From NCBI RefSeq assembly GCF_004217115.1, contig NZ_SHKN01000001.1, forward strand, positions 1,863,781-1,927,780: a stretch of 64,000 nt of DNA, read 5' to 3'. Position 1 is the first letter of the stretch; each line of letters opens with the position of its first letter. Below the pieces are notes generated by a model. It was not told the origin of the DNA. It did no database searches and was given only the letters and a program-made list of their open reading frames with translations. Positions 55,958 to 64,000 of the stretch are shown here, piece after piece. A program made the translations under genes and the position numbers. This stretch comes from Ancylomarina subtilis. GTDB lineage: Bacteria > Bacteroidota > Bacteroidia > Bacteroidales > Marinifilaceae.

Positions 55958-56998
55958 CTAGTCAACAACCCAAGTGTCTCCACTGTTAAGCAGATCATCC
56001 ATACATTTAAATGAAGCCTCAGCCTGAACATCTTTAATTTGCTGAACCATCTTCTCATCATAAGAGGTTGAATCAACATCGCGAATGACCCCAAGAGCTA
56101 CGGGATATTCCGGTGCCATCATACTGGATAGCAACCAGTGCATATGTGGATTCTCAGTATGTGCATCGTGAACCAAAATATCATCCTCAGTAATGCCATT
56201 TTCTCCGATGGTAACCACAATAAGTTTACCATTACCACCTAAGATAAGACCTTTGTTTTTCTCAATACCAAAAATCATCGGCTTGCCGTGTTCCAGGATC
56301 AATTGATAATCCCCCTTAGTGGCCTTATCAGTTACCAATGAATGCGTCCCATCGTTATAGATAACACAATTTTGCAAAATCTCAACAATAGATGTTCCCT
56401 TATGCGCTGAAGCTGCTTTAACAACCTCTGAAGTCAGTTTAATGCTTGTATCAATAGAACGGGCATAAAACTTAGATTGAGCTCCCAGCGCTAACTGAGC
56501 AGGCTTAAAGGGCTCTTCAATTGTTCCAAAGGGCGATGTTTTGGTCACCATACCCTGATTCGAAGTTGGTGAATATTGCCCTTTTGTCAAACCATAAATC
56601 TCATTATTAAAGAGAAGAATAGTCATATCGATATTTCTGCGTACTGCATGAATAAAATGATTCCCTCCAATTGCAAGCGCATCGCCATCTCCTGAAACCT
56701 GAATAACTTCCAAATTTGGGTTAGCACATTTAACGCCCGATGCAATTGCAGCTGCACGACCGTGAATGGTGTGAAAACCATACGTATTCATATAATATGG
56801 GAAACGTGAAGAACAACCAATACCAGAAATAACGGCATAGTCTTCCTTCTTGTAATCCATATCTGCCATTGCTTTCTGAACAGAATTTAAGATTCCGTGG
56901 TCACCACAACCAGGGCACCAGCGATTCTCCTGATCACTTCTAAAGTCTTTAGCACTTAGCTTCTTAAAATTAGGTGTATTTAATAATGTATCAGCCAT
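55958..56998 (-). CDS. korB: 2-oxoglutarate:ferredoxin oxidoreductase, beta subunit
   Basis: The 346-residue subunit has the thiamine-diphosphate domain of KorB: 'RWCPGCGDHGILNSVQKAMADM', 'ISGIGCSSRFPYYMNTYGFHTIHGRAAAIASGVKCANP', the ThDP motif 'VSGDGDALAIGGNHFIHAVRRN', and 'LLFNNEIYGLTKGQYSPTSNQG'. Cys residues in 'CPGCG' and 'GIGCSS' and a later one are the expected ligands of its [4Fe-4S] cluster. The enzyme makes or uses 2-oxoglutarate with succinyl-CoA and ferredoxin and can run the TCA cycle in either direction. It starts 3 bases after korA stops, so the two are one operon. A close relative with a different oxoacid cannot be fully excluded. Confidence 0.93.
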   Translation of the reverse strand: MADTLLNTPNFKKLSAKDFRSDQENRWCPGCGDHGILNSVQKAMADMDYKKEDYAVISGIGCSSRFPYYMNTYGFHTIHGRAAAIASGVKCANPNLEVIQVSGDGDALAIGGNHFIHAVRRNIDMTILLFNNEIYGLTKGQYSPTSNQGMVTKTSPFGTIEEPFKPAQLALGAQSKFYARSIDTSIKLTSEVVKAASAHKGTSIVEILQNCVIYNDGTHSLVTDKATKGDYQLILEHGKPMIFGIEKNKGLILGGNGKLIVVTIGENGITEDDILVHDAHTENPHMHWLLSSMMAPEYPVALGVIRDVDSTSYDEKMVQQIKDVQAEASFKCMDDLLNSGDTWVVD

Positions 56999-57001
56999 GA
57001 C

Positions 57002-58846
57002 TTATTTCTCCTCCAGTAATTGATTAAATCTCTCTTTTAATTCCAGAACAGTAAATGGTAATCCCATTAACTTATTGTGCTGTTCAAACTTGATATCCTG
57101 AAATGAACTTCTTAGATACTCAGCAAACTGACCATCATTCAATTCGCACACAATAATCTTCTTATAACGACTGAATACTTCAGCCGTATTTTTTGGAAGA
57201 GGGAAAATGTAATTGAAATGAGCCAAACTAATAGATTTTTCTTCCTTTTGTAACTCTCGTACAGCGGTAATTAAATGACCAAAAGTACCACCCCAACCTA
57301 CGACAAGAACATCGGCTTCTTCGTTTCCTTTCACCTTAAGTTCAGGAATATTATTAGCAACAAGCTCTACTCTTTTCTTTCGAATATCACTCATGACCTG
57401 ATGATTCTCCGGCACGTAAGACACCGTACCGTCACGATCCATCTTTTCAAGACCACCAATTCGATGCTCTAAACCTTTTGTTCCCGGAATAGCCCATTTA
57501 CGGCTCAATCGCTTCTCTTCACGAGCATATGGAAGGTAATCATCTCCCTCTTTTGCTATAGGGGCTATAATTTCTGGCAATTCAGACATGCTTGGAATTC
57601 TCCAAGGTTCAGCGCCATTTGCAATGAATCCATCAGTTAAAAGAATTACCGGAGTCATATGTTCGAGTGCAATTCGACCTGCCTCAAACGCATAATGAAA
57701 ACAGTCAGAAGGTGTACTTGCAGCAATTACAGGCATAGGACACTCACCACTACGGCCATGAATGGCCTGAAGTAAATCGGATTGTTCCGTTTTAGTCGGA
57801 AGACCTGTAGATGGTCCCCCACGCTGAACATTTACGATTACCAGAGGTAATTCGGTCATAACAGCTAGACCGGCAGCTTCGGTTTTCAATGCCAAACCAG
57901 GACCTGAAGTCGTTGTTACAGCAAAATCACCTGCAAAACTGGCTCCAATTGCAGTACAAATACCTGCAATCTCATCTTCTGCCTGGAAGGTTTTAACACC
58001 TAAATCTTTACGAGCTGCCAATTCCTGAAGAATTTCAGTTGCCGGCGTAATTGGGTATGAACCACAAAACATCTCAAGCTTAGCTCTTTCTGCAGCCGCC
58101 ATCAACCCCCAGGCTGTTGCCTTATTACCCGTAATATTGCGGTAAGTTCCCTTACGAATCTTGGCTGGTGCTACACTAAAATTGTAGGCCAAAGCTTCAA
58201 TTGTTCTGGCAAAGTTATATCCCGCACGCAACACCTTTTTATTGGCATCAACAACCTCAGGATACTTCTTAAATTTCTTATCAATAAAGGCCTCTGTATG
58301 CTTAAAGGGACGATCAAACATCCAATACACCATACCCAATGTAAACATATTCTTACATCGTAGAATTGACTTCTGGTCAAGTGTCGAATCCTTTAAACAC
58401 TCACGTGTTAAAGTCGTCACTTTAGCCTTTATCAAATTATAATCGGCAAGTTTGTCGTCTAATAATGGATCAGAATCATACCCCGCTTTTTCCAGGTTTT
58501 TATCTGTAAAACTATCCTCATTTACAATGATTGTACCACTAGCTTTCACCCACTTTAAATTCGCTTTTAAAGCAGCGGGATTCATCGCAACTAATACGTC
58601 TGCAAAATCGCCTGGCGTATTAATTTCCTGATGACCAAAATGCAGTTGGAAACCCGAAACACCACCTACTGTACCTTGAGGGGCGCGAATTTCTGCCGGA
58701 TAATCAGGAAAAGTTGCAACATCATTTCCAAATAGTGCTGAAGTATCGGAAAACTGTGTTCCCGTTAATTGCATCCCATCTCCGGAGTCGCCCGAAAATC
58801 GAATAACAACCTCTTCTTTTTTAATGATTTTTGTCTTTTGACTCAT
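57002..58846 (-). CDS. korA: 2-oxoglutarate:ferredoxin oxidoreductase, alpha subunit (gamma-alpha fusion)
   Basis: The 614-residue subunit joins the gamma domain (about 1-190: 'VIRFSGDSGDGMQLTGTQFSDTSALFGNDVATFPDYPAEIRAPQGTVGGVSGFQLHFG') and the alpha domain (about 200-614: 'GSYPITPATEILQELAARK', 'EDEIAGICTAIGASFAGDFAVTTTSGPGLALKTEAAGLAVMTELPLVIVNVQRGGPSTGLPTKTEQSDL', 'EHRIGGLEK'). This gamma-alpha fusion is the standard KorA of many bacteria. It holds part of the 2-oxoacid site and the CoA-binding region. No ferredoxin-like delta subunit is next to it, so electrons go to a separate ferredoxin. The upstream region carries two palindromes that may control the operon. Confidence 0.93.
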   Translation of the reverse strand: MSQKTKIIKKEEVVIRFSGDSGDGMQLTGTQFSDTSALFGNDVATFPDYPAEIRAPQGTVGGVSGFQLHFGHQEINTPGDFADVLVAMNPAALKANLKWVKASGTIIVNEDSFTDKNLEKAGYDSDPLLDDKLADYNLIKAKVTTLTRECLKDSTLDQKSILRCKNMFTLGMVYWMFDRPFKHTEAFIDKKFKKYPEVVDANKKVLRAGYNFARTIEALAYNFSVAPAKIRKGTYRNITGNKATAWGLMAAAERAKLEMFCGSYPITPATEILQELAARKDLGVKTFQAEDEIAGICTAIGASFAGDFAVTTTSGPGLALKTEAAGLAVMTELPLVIVNVQRGGPSTGLPTKTEQSDLLQAIHGRSGECPMPVIAASTPSDCFHYAFEAGRIALEHMTPVILLTDGFIANGAEPWRIPSMSELPEIIAPIAKEGDDYLPYAREEKRLSRKWAIPGTKGLEHRIGGLEKMDRDGTVSYVPENHQVMSDIRKKRVELVANNIPELKVKGNEEADVLVVGWGGTFGHLITAVRELQKEEKSISLAHFNYIFPLPKNTAEVFSRYKKIIVCELNDGQFAEYLRSSFQDIKFEQHNKLMGLPFTVLELKERFNQLLEEK

Positions 58847-59124
58847 GACTGTTTGATTTAACGATGAGTTAAATTCGTAGTTTGTTTAGTTGTTTGGTTT
58901 TATAGTCGTAAAGTCAGAGAAGGAAGAGAGTCGAATTGAAAAGTAATATATGAGTCGTTTTTTGAATTTTCACGATAATTCGACATTTAGCTTGTCACTA
59001 TCAAATTCCACACAAGATTTAGGAGGAATTGGATGAAAATATCTCAAAAAAGAATAGACCTTAACTACAAATACAAACCTTTATGAACTTTCAACCAAGC
59101 TATTAACTCTACTTGTTTGGTTTT

Positions 59125-59164
59125 CTGTTTTAGAACAGTTCTTAATAAACATGTTCTATAACAG
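59125..59164. promoter_or_regulatory. Inverted repeat upstream of korA, candidate operator
   Basis: 13-bp arms CTGTTTTAGAACA and TGTTCTATAACAG, one mismatch, 14 bases apart. Each arm holds a TAGAACA half-site, and the left one is also part of the small palindrome GAACAGTTC. Confidence 0.4.
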
Positions 59165-59172
59165 TGGGTAAA

Positions 59173-59185
59173 GGTAATGATTACC
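59173..59185. promoter_or_regulatory. Short palindrome GGTAATgATTACC
   Basis: Perfect 6-bp arms around one central base, 9 bases from the larger inverted repeat, so possibly one compound regulatory site. Confidence 0.35.
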
Positions 59186-59282
59186 GGAACTTAGGCAAGA
59201 AAATGAAAAAAAATTTTCGGGAAAAGTGCAAAGGTTTGCAAAAGAGAAAGAGTTGGCTTTTAAAAACTAGTTTTTGAGAAAC

Positions 59283-59309
59283 AAAAAAAGGCCGCACAAG
59301 GCGGCCTTT
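59283..59309 (-). terminator. Terminator of the susCD pair
   Basis: Minus-strand GC-rich stem AAAGGCCGC / GCGGCCTTT, 5-base loop, then T run, 22 bases after the susD stop. Confidence 0.93.
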
Positions 59310-59330
59310 CTAAATTATCAAGATTCGAAA

Positions 59331-60815
59331 TTAACTATCGTAACCTGGATTTTGTTTCATATTAGGATTGGCATCCAATTCAATTCTAGGAATTGGTTGA
59401 ACAATCTTATGAAAAGACATTTCAATTGTCTTATTTAGTGTTCCCCAATAATCGCTACCTCTAACAATAGTCATATTATTACGAACTAAGTCAAAAAATC
59501 TATGACCTTCCGAAACTAACTCTAAACGTCTTTCTTCAAGAACTGAACTCAAAGTAATATTTGCAGCTGTTACCGTAGGAATATCAGTTAAATGATTAAA
59601 TAGGATTGTAGTTCCGTCAGTATCAAGAACATCCTCTGTTGGATAAGCTCTTTCAATTACAGCATTCAAATAATTTGCAGCTTTAGTTTTATCTGTACCT
59701 AAAGCAGCTTCAGCAGCAATTAAATAAACCTCAGACAGACGGATAACACGAGTATTCGTAGTGTAAGCAGGTTGATCTGGTTTTCCAGGGAATTTAAGAA
59801 TACGTCCCATTCTGTCACCTTTTTCATCAGAACTCAGCTCATCTTTAGCTAGTAACTGACTTCTAACATCATAAGGGGCAGCCTGTAGTTTAGCAATAAA
59901 ATCATCAGATGCTGCAAACTGACCATATCCGTTAGGATCTGATAAATATCCTACAGTCTCATAGCCTCCACCTGTATCTTCAGAAGAGTTTACTAGTTCG
60001 AATAAAGACTCAGACATACCATTGGCAGCCCACTCAGAAATGTATTTATCGCGAGGCATTAATTTTATACCTGAATTGTTGATTACTTCCTCAGCATAAG
60101 TTAATGCATTAGCCATATCACCTTTATAAAGGTATACTCTAGCCAAAATAGCTTGAGCAGCAGCCTTATTAATATGGCCTAGATTGACATCTTTTTTCAA
60201 AAGAGAAATACCTTCTTTTAAGTCAGAAATAACTTGTGTATAAACCTCCTCAACTGTATTTCTAGCAGGTTTAGCATCAAACTGAACTACGTCAGTTACA
60301 ATTGGTACACCAAGTGCTGCAGGACCTCCTGCATGAGTGTAAGCCTTACCAAAAGTCTTAACTAAATCAAAGTGAATAAGCCCTCTTAATGCTAAAGCTT
60401 GTCCTTTAATATCATTTCTTGCAGCAATCTCATCATCACCTTCAACAGCAATATCATCAATAACAGCCATTAAAGCTGCAGTATTTTTTAGAGCCTCATA
60501 AGGACGCTCCCACATAGTTGCATCAGAACTTTCTGTATAAAAAGAATAATCATAGTAGGTGTCTAAACGACCTGACTGAGTCACTCTCATATCATCAGCC
60601 ATAACATCAAAGTTACAGATATAATCACCATTATAGTACTCGTCATCAGTCATCTGATTATAAATACCATCAACTGCATATTGTGCCTGACTAACATTCT
60701 GTACACTTCCCTCAGAAGATAACTTATCACTTGGATTCTCGTCTAACCAAGACTCCGAGCAAGATGCATTAAACAGACCTAGACCTACTAATGCGTATAT
60801 AAATTTATTTTTCAT
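59331..60815 (-). CDS. SusD/RagB family nutrient-binding outer-membrane lipoprotein
   Basis: I choose the ATG at 60815 (MKNKFIYALVGLG), 494 residues; an in-frame ATG three codons upstream is possible. The lipoprotein signal ends LFNASC, and the mature protein opens with the SusD pattern SESWLDENPSDKLSS. TPR-like helices follow ('GLIHFDLVKTFGKAY', 'HINKAAAQAILARVYLYKGDMANALTYAEEVIN'), and the C-terminal half has the typical 'RVIRLSEVYLIAAEAAL', 'ERRLELVSEGHRFFDLVRN' and 'KIVQPIPRIELDANPNMKQNPGY'. It binds the substrate at the surface for its SusC partner, encoded 18 bases upstream. No enzyme or regulator nearby reveals the substrate. Confidence 0.95.
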   Translation of the reverse strand: MKNKFIYALVGLGLFNASCSESWLDENPSDKLSSEGSVQNVSQAQYAVDGIYNQMTDDEYYNGDYICNFDVMADDMRVTQSGRLDTYYDYSFYTESSDATMWERPYEALKNTAALMAVIDDIAVEGDDEIAARNDIKGQALALRGLIHFDLVKTFGKAYTHAGGPAALGVPIVTDVVQFDAKPARNTVEEVYTQVISDLKEGISLLKKDVNLGHINKAAAQAILARVYLYKGDMANALTYAEEVINNSGIKLMPRDKYISEWAANGMSESLFELVNSSEDTGGGYETVGYLSDPNGYGQFAASDDFIAKLQAAPYDVRSQLLAKDELSSDEKGDRMGRILKFPGKPDQPAYTTNTRVIRLSEVYLIAAEAALGTDKTKAANYLNAVIERAYPTEDVLDTDGTTILFNHLTDIPTVTAANITLSSVLEERRLELVSEGHRFFDLVRNNMTIVRGSDYWGTLNKTIEMSFHKIVQPIPRIELDANPNMKQNPGYDS

Positions 60816-60833
60816 TTTAATCAAAATTATTTG

Positions 60834-63800
60834 TTAAAAACTAACGTTAACACCGAAAGTAACAGTTTTCACTGTAGGAATTTCATAAGTAGTAGACCCA
60901 TGAACAGGCTGTTCAACATCAACTACATCCTGAGAACTGAATGTTAACAAGTTGGTTCCAGTACAGTAAAATTTAACATTAGATAAAGACAATTTATTAA
61001 CCACTTCAGAAGGCAAGTTATACCCTAGAGTTAATGACTTTAATCTTAAGTAATCATTTTCTAAAAGACGTCGAGAAGAATTCCAATTAGACTTAGTATC
61101 AGCTCCCCAGTAACGTTTAGGATTAGGTGATTTATCACCTGGTTTTTGCCATCTATCTAGTTGGGTTTTCATAATTCCTGAATAATCAGTATTACCATCA
61201 GACTCCATTGTCGCAGTCGCTGAATTATAAATATCACCTCCAATTGAGAAATTCAATAAGAAACTCAAGTTGAAGCCTTTATAAGAGAAGCTATTGTTAA
61301 TACCTCCAGTCAAGTCTGGATCAGCTTTACCTACAATAGTTTTAGCTGCCTCAGAAGGATTTTCAGTAACCTTATATGTACCATCATCATTCTTAACTCG
61401 ATGACCATCTTCTATAATATACCATTGAGCGGCACCATTAGCAGAATTCACTCCAGCCCAATCTCTCAAATAGAAAGAATTATAAGCTTCCCCTTCTTTT
61501 CTGATATATGGGAAATCAAAAATTGCTTCACCATTATTCATTTTGGTAATTTCATTGGAATAATGAGACATGTTAAAAGAAACATCCCATTTCAATTCTG
61601 AATCACGAAGTACATCAGCATTGAATGTGAATTCCCAACCCTTATTTTCCATTTCACCAATGTTTTGCCACATATCTTCAAAACCTGTTACTCTAGAAAG
61701 AGGTACTTCCATTAACATAGATTCAGTAGTTTTAACAAAATATTCGAAACCACCAGAATATCTATCCATAAAACGGAAATCTATACCAAGATTTAAATTT
61801 TTACTTTCTTCCCAAGATAAATTAGGATTAGCAACTTGAGAATAATCTAAAGCAGGCTGAAAGTTGTATGCTTCAACTGCATAAAGTCCCATATGACCAT
61901 ACCAATCGTCAGGAAGTGTACCATTTGTACCATAAGAGGCACGTAATTTCAGGTCATCCAACCAATCAAGATCAGATAAAAACGCCTCTTCAGAAGCTCT
62001 CCATGATCCTGATACAGACCAGAAATTAGCCCAACGCTCATCAGTTCCCAATTTAGAAGAACCATCACGACGAATACTAGCCGATGCATAATACCTGTTC
62101 ATGAAATCATAATCAACTTTAGCCAAATAAGAAAGTAGCTTGGCTGTGTCGTCATATCCAGAAGTTCCATTAGGTTTTGCAGCTGCATTATTAACTTTCA
62201 AACCAACTGGCACATTATACCCCTCAGCAGTCATTGAAAAACGGTTCTCTTCTTCTATTTCGTAACCAGCTAAAACATTAAAATGGTGATCTTCATTTAT
62301 TGTTTTATCAAAAGTTAAAATATTAGATGATGTCATCACCTTTCTCTTTCGGTTGTTTTGCCAAACCTCACCCTTATTTCCTTCACCGGCACGAGATTCG
62401 GGAGAAGAATAGCTCAAGTTATCAGTATTAATCCAATCGTAAGCAAAAGTAGACTTAAAGGTCAAACCTTCAACAATTTTATATTGTACTGATGAATTAA
62501 TACTGTTTCTCCAAGTCTCAGAAGAACGCTCATTTAAACTAAACTCTCTAGCCATGTTATAAAATCCAAACTCTGACTGTTTAGTCATACTTCCATCAGC
62601 ATTATAAATCTTATCTGTTGGCAACAAGAAAATACGAGCAGAAGCAAATGGGTTAGCATAATAAGAACCACCTAAGGCAATATTTTGCTTAACAGAACCA
62701 AAAGATAGGTTAGTAGTGAAAGTTAATTTATCATTAAGGTTATGAGTAAGATTAACACGACCAGTGATTCGTTCCATGTCAGAATTCTTAGCTACTCCAT
62801 CAGTTTGGTTAGCAGAAATTGAAGCAAAGAAAGTTGTTTTCTCAGTACCACCCGAAGCAGATAATTCATAGTTATGAATTTCACCCTTTCTTAACAAAGC
62901 ATCATCCCAATCAGAAAACTTACCATCTGCAGGTGTTGGATAATACTCAGCCATATTGGCATCAACATAATCAGTAACAGCCGTCCCCTTTAATCCCTTT
63001 TTATCAATGGCAGTATTGGTCATAGCCTCACGCTGAAGCATAATAAAATCCTCACCGCTTACGGTTTCGTAATTATCCATTGCCAAGTCAGTGATACCAT
63101 GGGAAGTACTGAAATTAATTTTTGTTTTCCCTGATTTACCCTGCTTTGTAGTAATCACAATTACACCATTTGCAGCACGAGATCCATAAAGAGAAGAAGC
63201 AGCCGCATCTTTCAAAACAGTAACAGAAGCAATATCTGCAGGGTTGATTGTCGAAAGTGGAGTCATTGTCTCTCCCTCTTCACCTGTTTGTTTCATACCT
63301 GTTGAAGATGTCGTTACTGGTACACCATCAATTACGTATAAAGGATTCTGGTTAGCAGAAAAAGAACCAATACCACGAATACGAATCTCTGAAGAAGCAC
63401 CTGGTTGACCAGAGGCACTTGAAACCTGAAGTCCTGGAACATTTCCTGATAAAGCTTTCTCGAAAGAAGTCACAGGCGTACTAGTCATTTTTTCAGCATC
63501 AACTGATGCAGCAGAACCGGTAAAACTTGACTTCTTTGTTACTCCATAAGCAACAACCATAACCTCGTCCATACCAATAGACTCAGACTCCATTACCAAA
63601 TTAATGACATCTGTATTGGCTAGCAATTCAGTAGTTTTCATTCCTACGAATGAGAAAACAAGAGTTTGTCCTTCTTCTGGAACAGAAATGGTGTACTTTC
63701 CATCAAAATCGGTAGTTGTACCAATAGTTGTACCTTTGATAATTACAGAAACTCCAGGAATTGATAGTCCATCATCAGCTGATGTCACAATACCTGAAAC

Positions 63801-63875
63801 TTCTCGACCTTGAGCCATAAGACTCTGTAGCCCTATAAGACATAGGACTAACATCGAAAATAGATTTTTTTTCAT
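60834..63875 (-). CDS. SusC/RagA family TonB-linked outer-membrane transporter
   Basis: The 1013-residue protein has a signal peptide (about 1-21, ending in LMAQ), then a CarboxypepD_reg domain (about 22-108: 'GREVSGIVTSADDGLSIPGVSVIIKGTTIGTTTDFDGKYTISVP'). The plug follows with the SusC signature 'GVTKKSSFTGSAASVDAEKM', 'VTSFEKALSGNVPGLQVSSASGQPGASSEIRIRGIGSFSANQNPLYVIDGVPV', 'VTVLKDAAASSLYGSRAANGVIVITTK'. A beta-barrel ends in VNVSF. There is no N-terminal STN domain, so no direct sigma-factor signalling through this protein. With SusD it imports an oligosaccharide, peptide or similar polymer fragment, powered by TonB. It is the first gene of the pair, at the right edge of the window. Confidence 0.96.
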   Translation of the reverse strand: MKKNLFSMLVLCLIGLQSLMAQGREVSGIVTSADDGLSIPGVSVIIKGTTIGTTTDFDGKYTISVPEEGQTLVFSFVGMKTTELLANTDVINLVMESESIGMDEVMVVAYGVTKKSSFTGSAASVDAEKMTSTPVTSFEKALSGNVPGLQVSSASGQPGASSEIRIRGIGSFSANQNPLYVIDGVPVTTSSTGMKQTGEEGETMTPLSTINPADIASVTVLKDAAASSLYGSRAANGVIVITTKQGKSGKTKINFSTSHGITDLAMDNYETVSGEDFIMLQREAMTNTAIDKKGLKGTAVTDYVDANMAEYYPTPADGKFSDWDDALLRKGEIHNYELSASGGTEKTTFFASISANQTDGVAKNSDMERITGRVNLTHNLNDKLTFTTNLSFGSVKQNIALGGSYYANPFASARIFLLPTDKIYNADGSMTKQSEFGFYNMAREFSLNERSSETWRNSINSSVQYKIVEGLTFKSTFAYDWINTDNLSYSSPESRAGEGNKGEVWQNNRKRKVMTSSNILTFDKTINEDHHFNVLAGYEIEEENRFSMTAEGYNVPVGLKVNNAAAKPNGTSGYDDTAKLLSYLAKVDYDFMNRYYASASIRRDGSSKLGTDERWANFWSVSGSWRASEEAFLSDLDWLDDLKLRASYGTNGTLPDDWYGHMGLYAVEAYNFQPALDYSQVANPNLSWEESKNLNLGIDFRFMDRYSGGFEYFVKTTESMLMEVPLSRVTGFEDMWQNIGEMENKGWEFTFNADVLRDSELKWDVSFNMSHYSNEITKMNNGEAIFDFPYIRKEGEAYNSFYLRDWAGVNSANGAAQWYIIEDGHRVKNDDGTYKVTENPSEAAKTIVGKADPDLTGGINNSFSYKGFNLSFLLNFSIGGDIYNSATATMESDGNTDYSGIMKTQLDRWQKPGDKSPNPKRYWGADTKSNWNSSRRLLENDYLRLKSLTLGYNLPSEVVNKLSLSNVKFYCTGTNLLTFSSQDVVDVEQPVHGSTTYEIPTVKTVTFGVNVSF

Positions 63876-64000
63876 GAATTTTTAGTTAGTGGTTAATTCT
63901 ATTATTCGATTTACATTAACAAAAATGCTAACATAAATCATTCCTTATACGCTAAAAAACAATTTACTAAACCATCCAAAGTCCCTAGTTCCGGACAATT
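63876..64000. other. Sequence upstream of susC, to the window edge
   Basis: 125 bases, AT-rich, no gene. I see no TAnnTTTG match on the minus strand; the promoter may lie beyond the edge. Confidence 0.5.

Larger units (their letters stand above)
58847..59330. other. korA upstream region
   Basis: 484 bases without a gene, between susD and korA on the same strand. It holds the susD terminator (59283-59309) and two palindromes (59125-59164 and 59173-59185), about 280-340 bases before the korA ATG. I found no clear TAnnTTTG element on the minus strand. Confidence 0.7.

Noticed and set aside
1-64000. Mobile element, prophage or genomic island
   Set aside because: No transposase, integrase, phage gene, tRNA-flanking repeat or shift in base composition was seen.

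Overview
The window is about 64 kb of AT-rich chromosome (clearly low GC, almost fully coding on both strands) from a Bacteroidota. The indicators are a SusC/SusD pair, type IX secretion (T9SS) proteins with a type B (gliding-motility-associated) C-terminal signal, a PorP/SprF protein, a T9SS plug-domain protein, a Na+-pumping Nqr operon with its own ApbE, a ferredoxin-linked 2-oxoacid oxidoreductase, and TAnnTTTG promoter elements in place of -10/-35 boxes. Nqr plus KorAB plus two superoxide dismutases suggests a marine, facultative or oxygen-tolerant anaerobe. Marinilabiliales (Marinifilum/Labilibaculum-like) is my guess, not something the sequence proves. I saw no rRNA, tRNA, CRISPR array, insertion sequence or prophage.

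Layout. 1-5.3 kb: the start of a GAF/PAS signalling protein (cut by the window edge), an S9 prolyl oligopeptidase, yaaA and an unrecognised protein. 5.3-27 kb: a surface module on the minus strand made of two adjacent giant genes (3338 and 3314 codons) followed by a PorP/SprF gene. The giants are colinear paralogues: an IgGFc-binding-like head, 23 Ig-like modules in the same order, then PKD-like domains and a type B T9SS sorting domain. 27-31 kb: Xaa-Pro aminopeptidase, an Lrp/AsnC regulator and a T9SS plug-domain protein.

31-38.4 kb: nqrABCDEF, then apbE (which attaches FMN to NqrB and NqrC), then a small single-pass membrane protein on the opposite strand. The nqr operon has a long leader that can fold into a strong stem-loop. 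38.6-47.1 kb: a fused E1 alpha/beta 2-oxoacid dehydrogenase with a LacI-type operator-like palindrome in its leader, a DivIC/FtsB-like protein, a TonB-type protein, a family 2 glycosyltransferase, an OmpH/Skp-like chaperone, proline dehydrogenase, a carboxypeptidase-regulatory-domain protein and a nitroreductase. 47.4-52.7 kb: an Fe-type SOD beside a Mn-type SOD, a MATE exporter, a degenerate futalosine-hydrolase-like protein, folE and fabD.

52.8-63.9 kb: a large uncharacterised protein with two receiver-like domains joined to a PEP/pyruvate-binding (PPDK_N) ATP-grasp region, the korAB operon, and a SusD/SusC uptake pair of unknown substrate.

The most distinctive region is the twin giant adhesin plus PorP/SprF locus. 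The REC-REC-PPDK_N protein, the structured nqr leader and the small protein beside nqr-apbE are the other leads. Transcription units are well marked by hairpin terminators, many of them shared by convergent genes.
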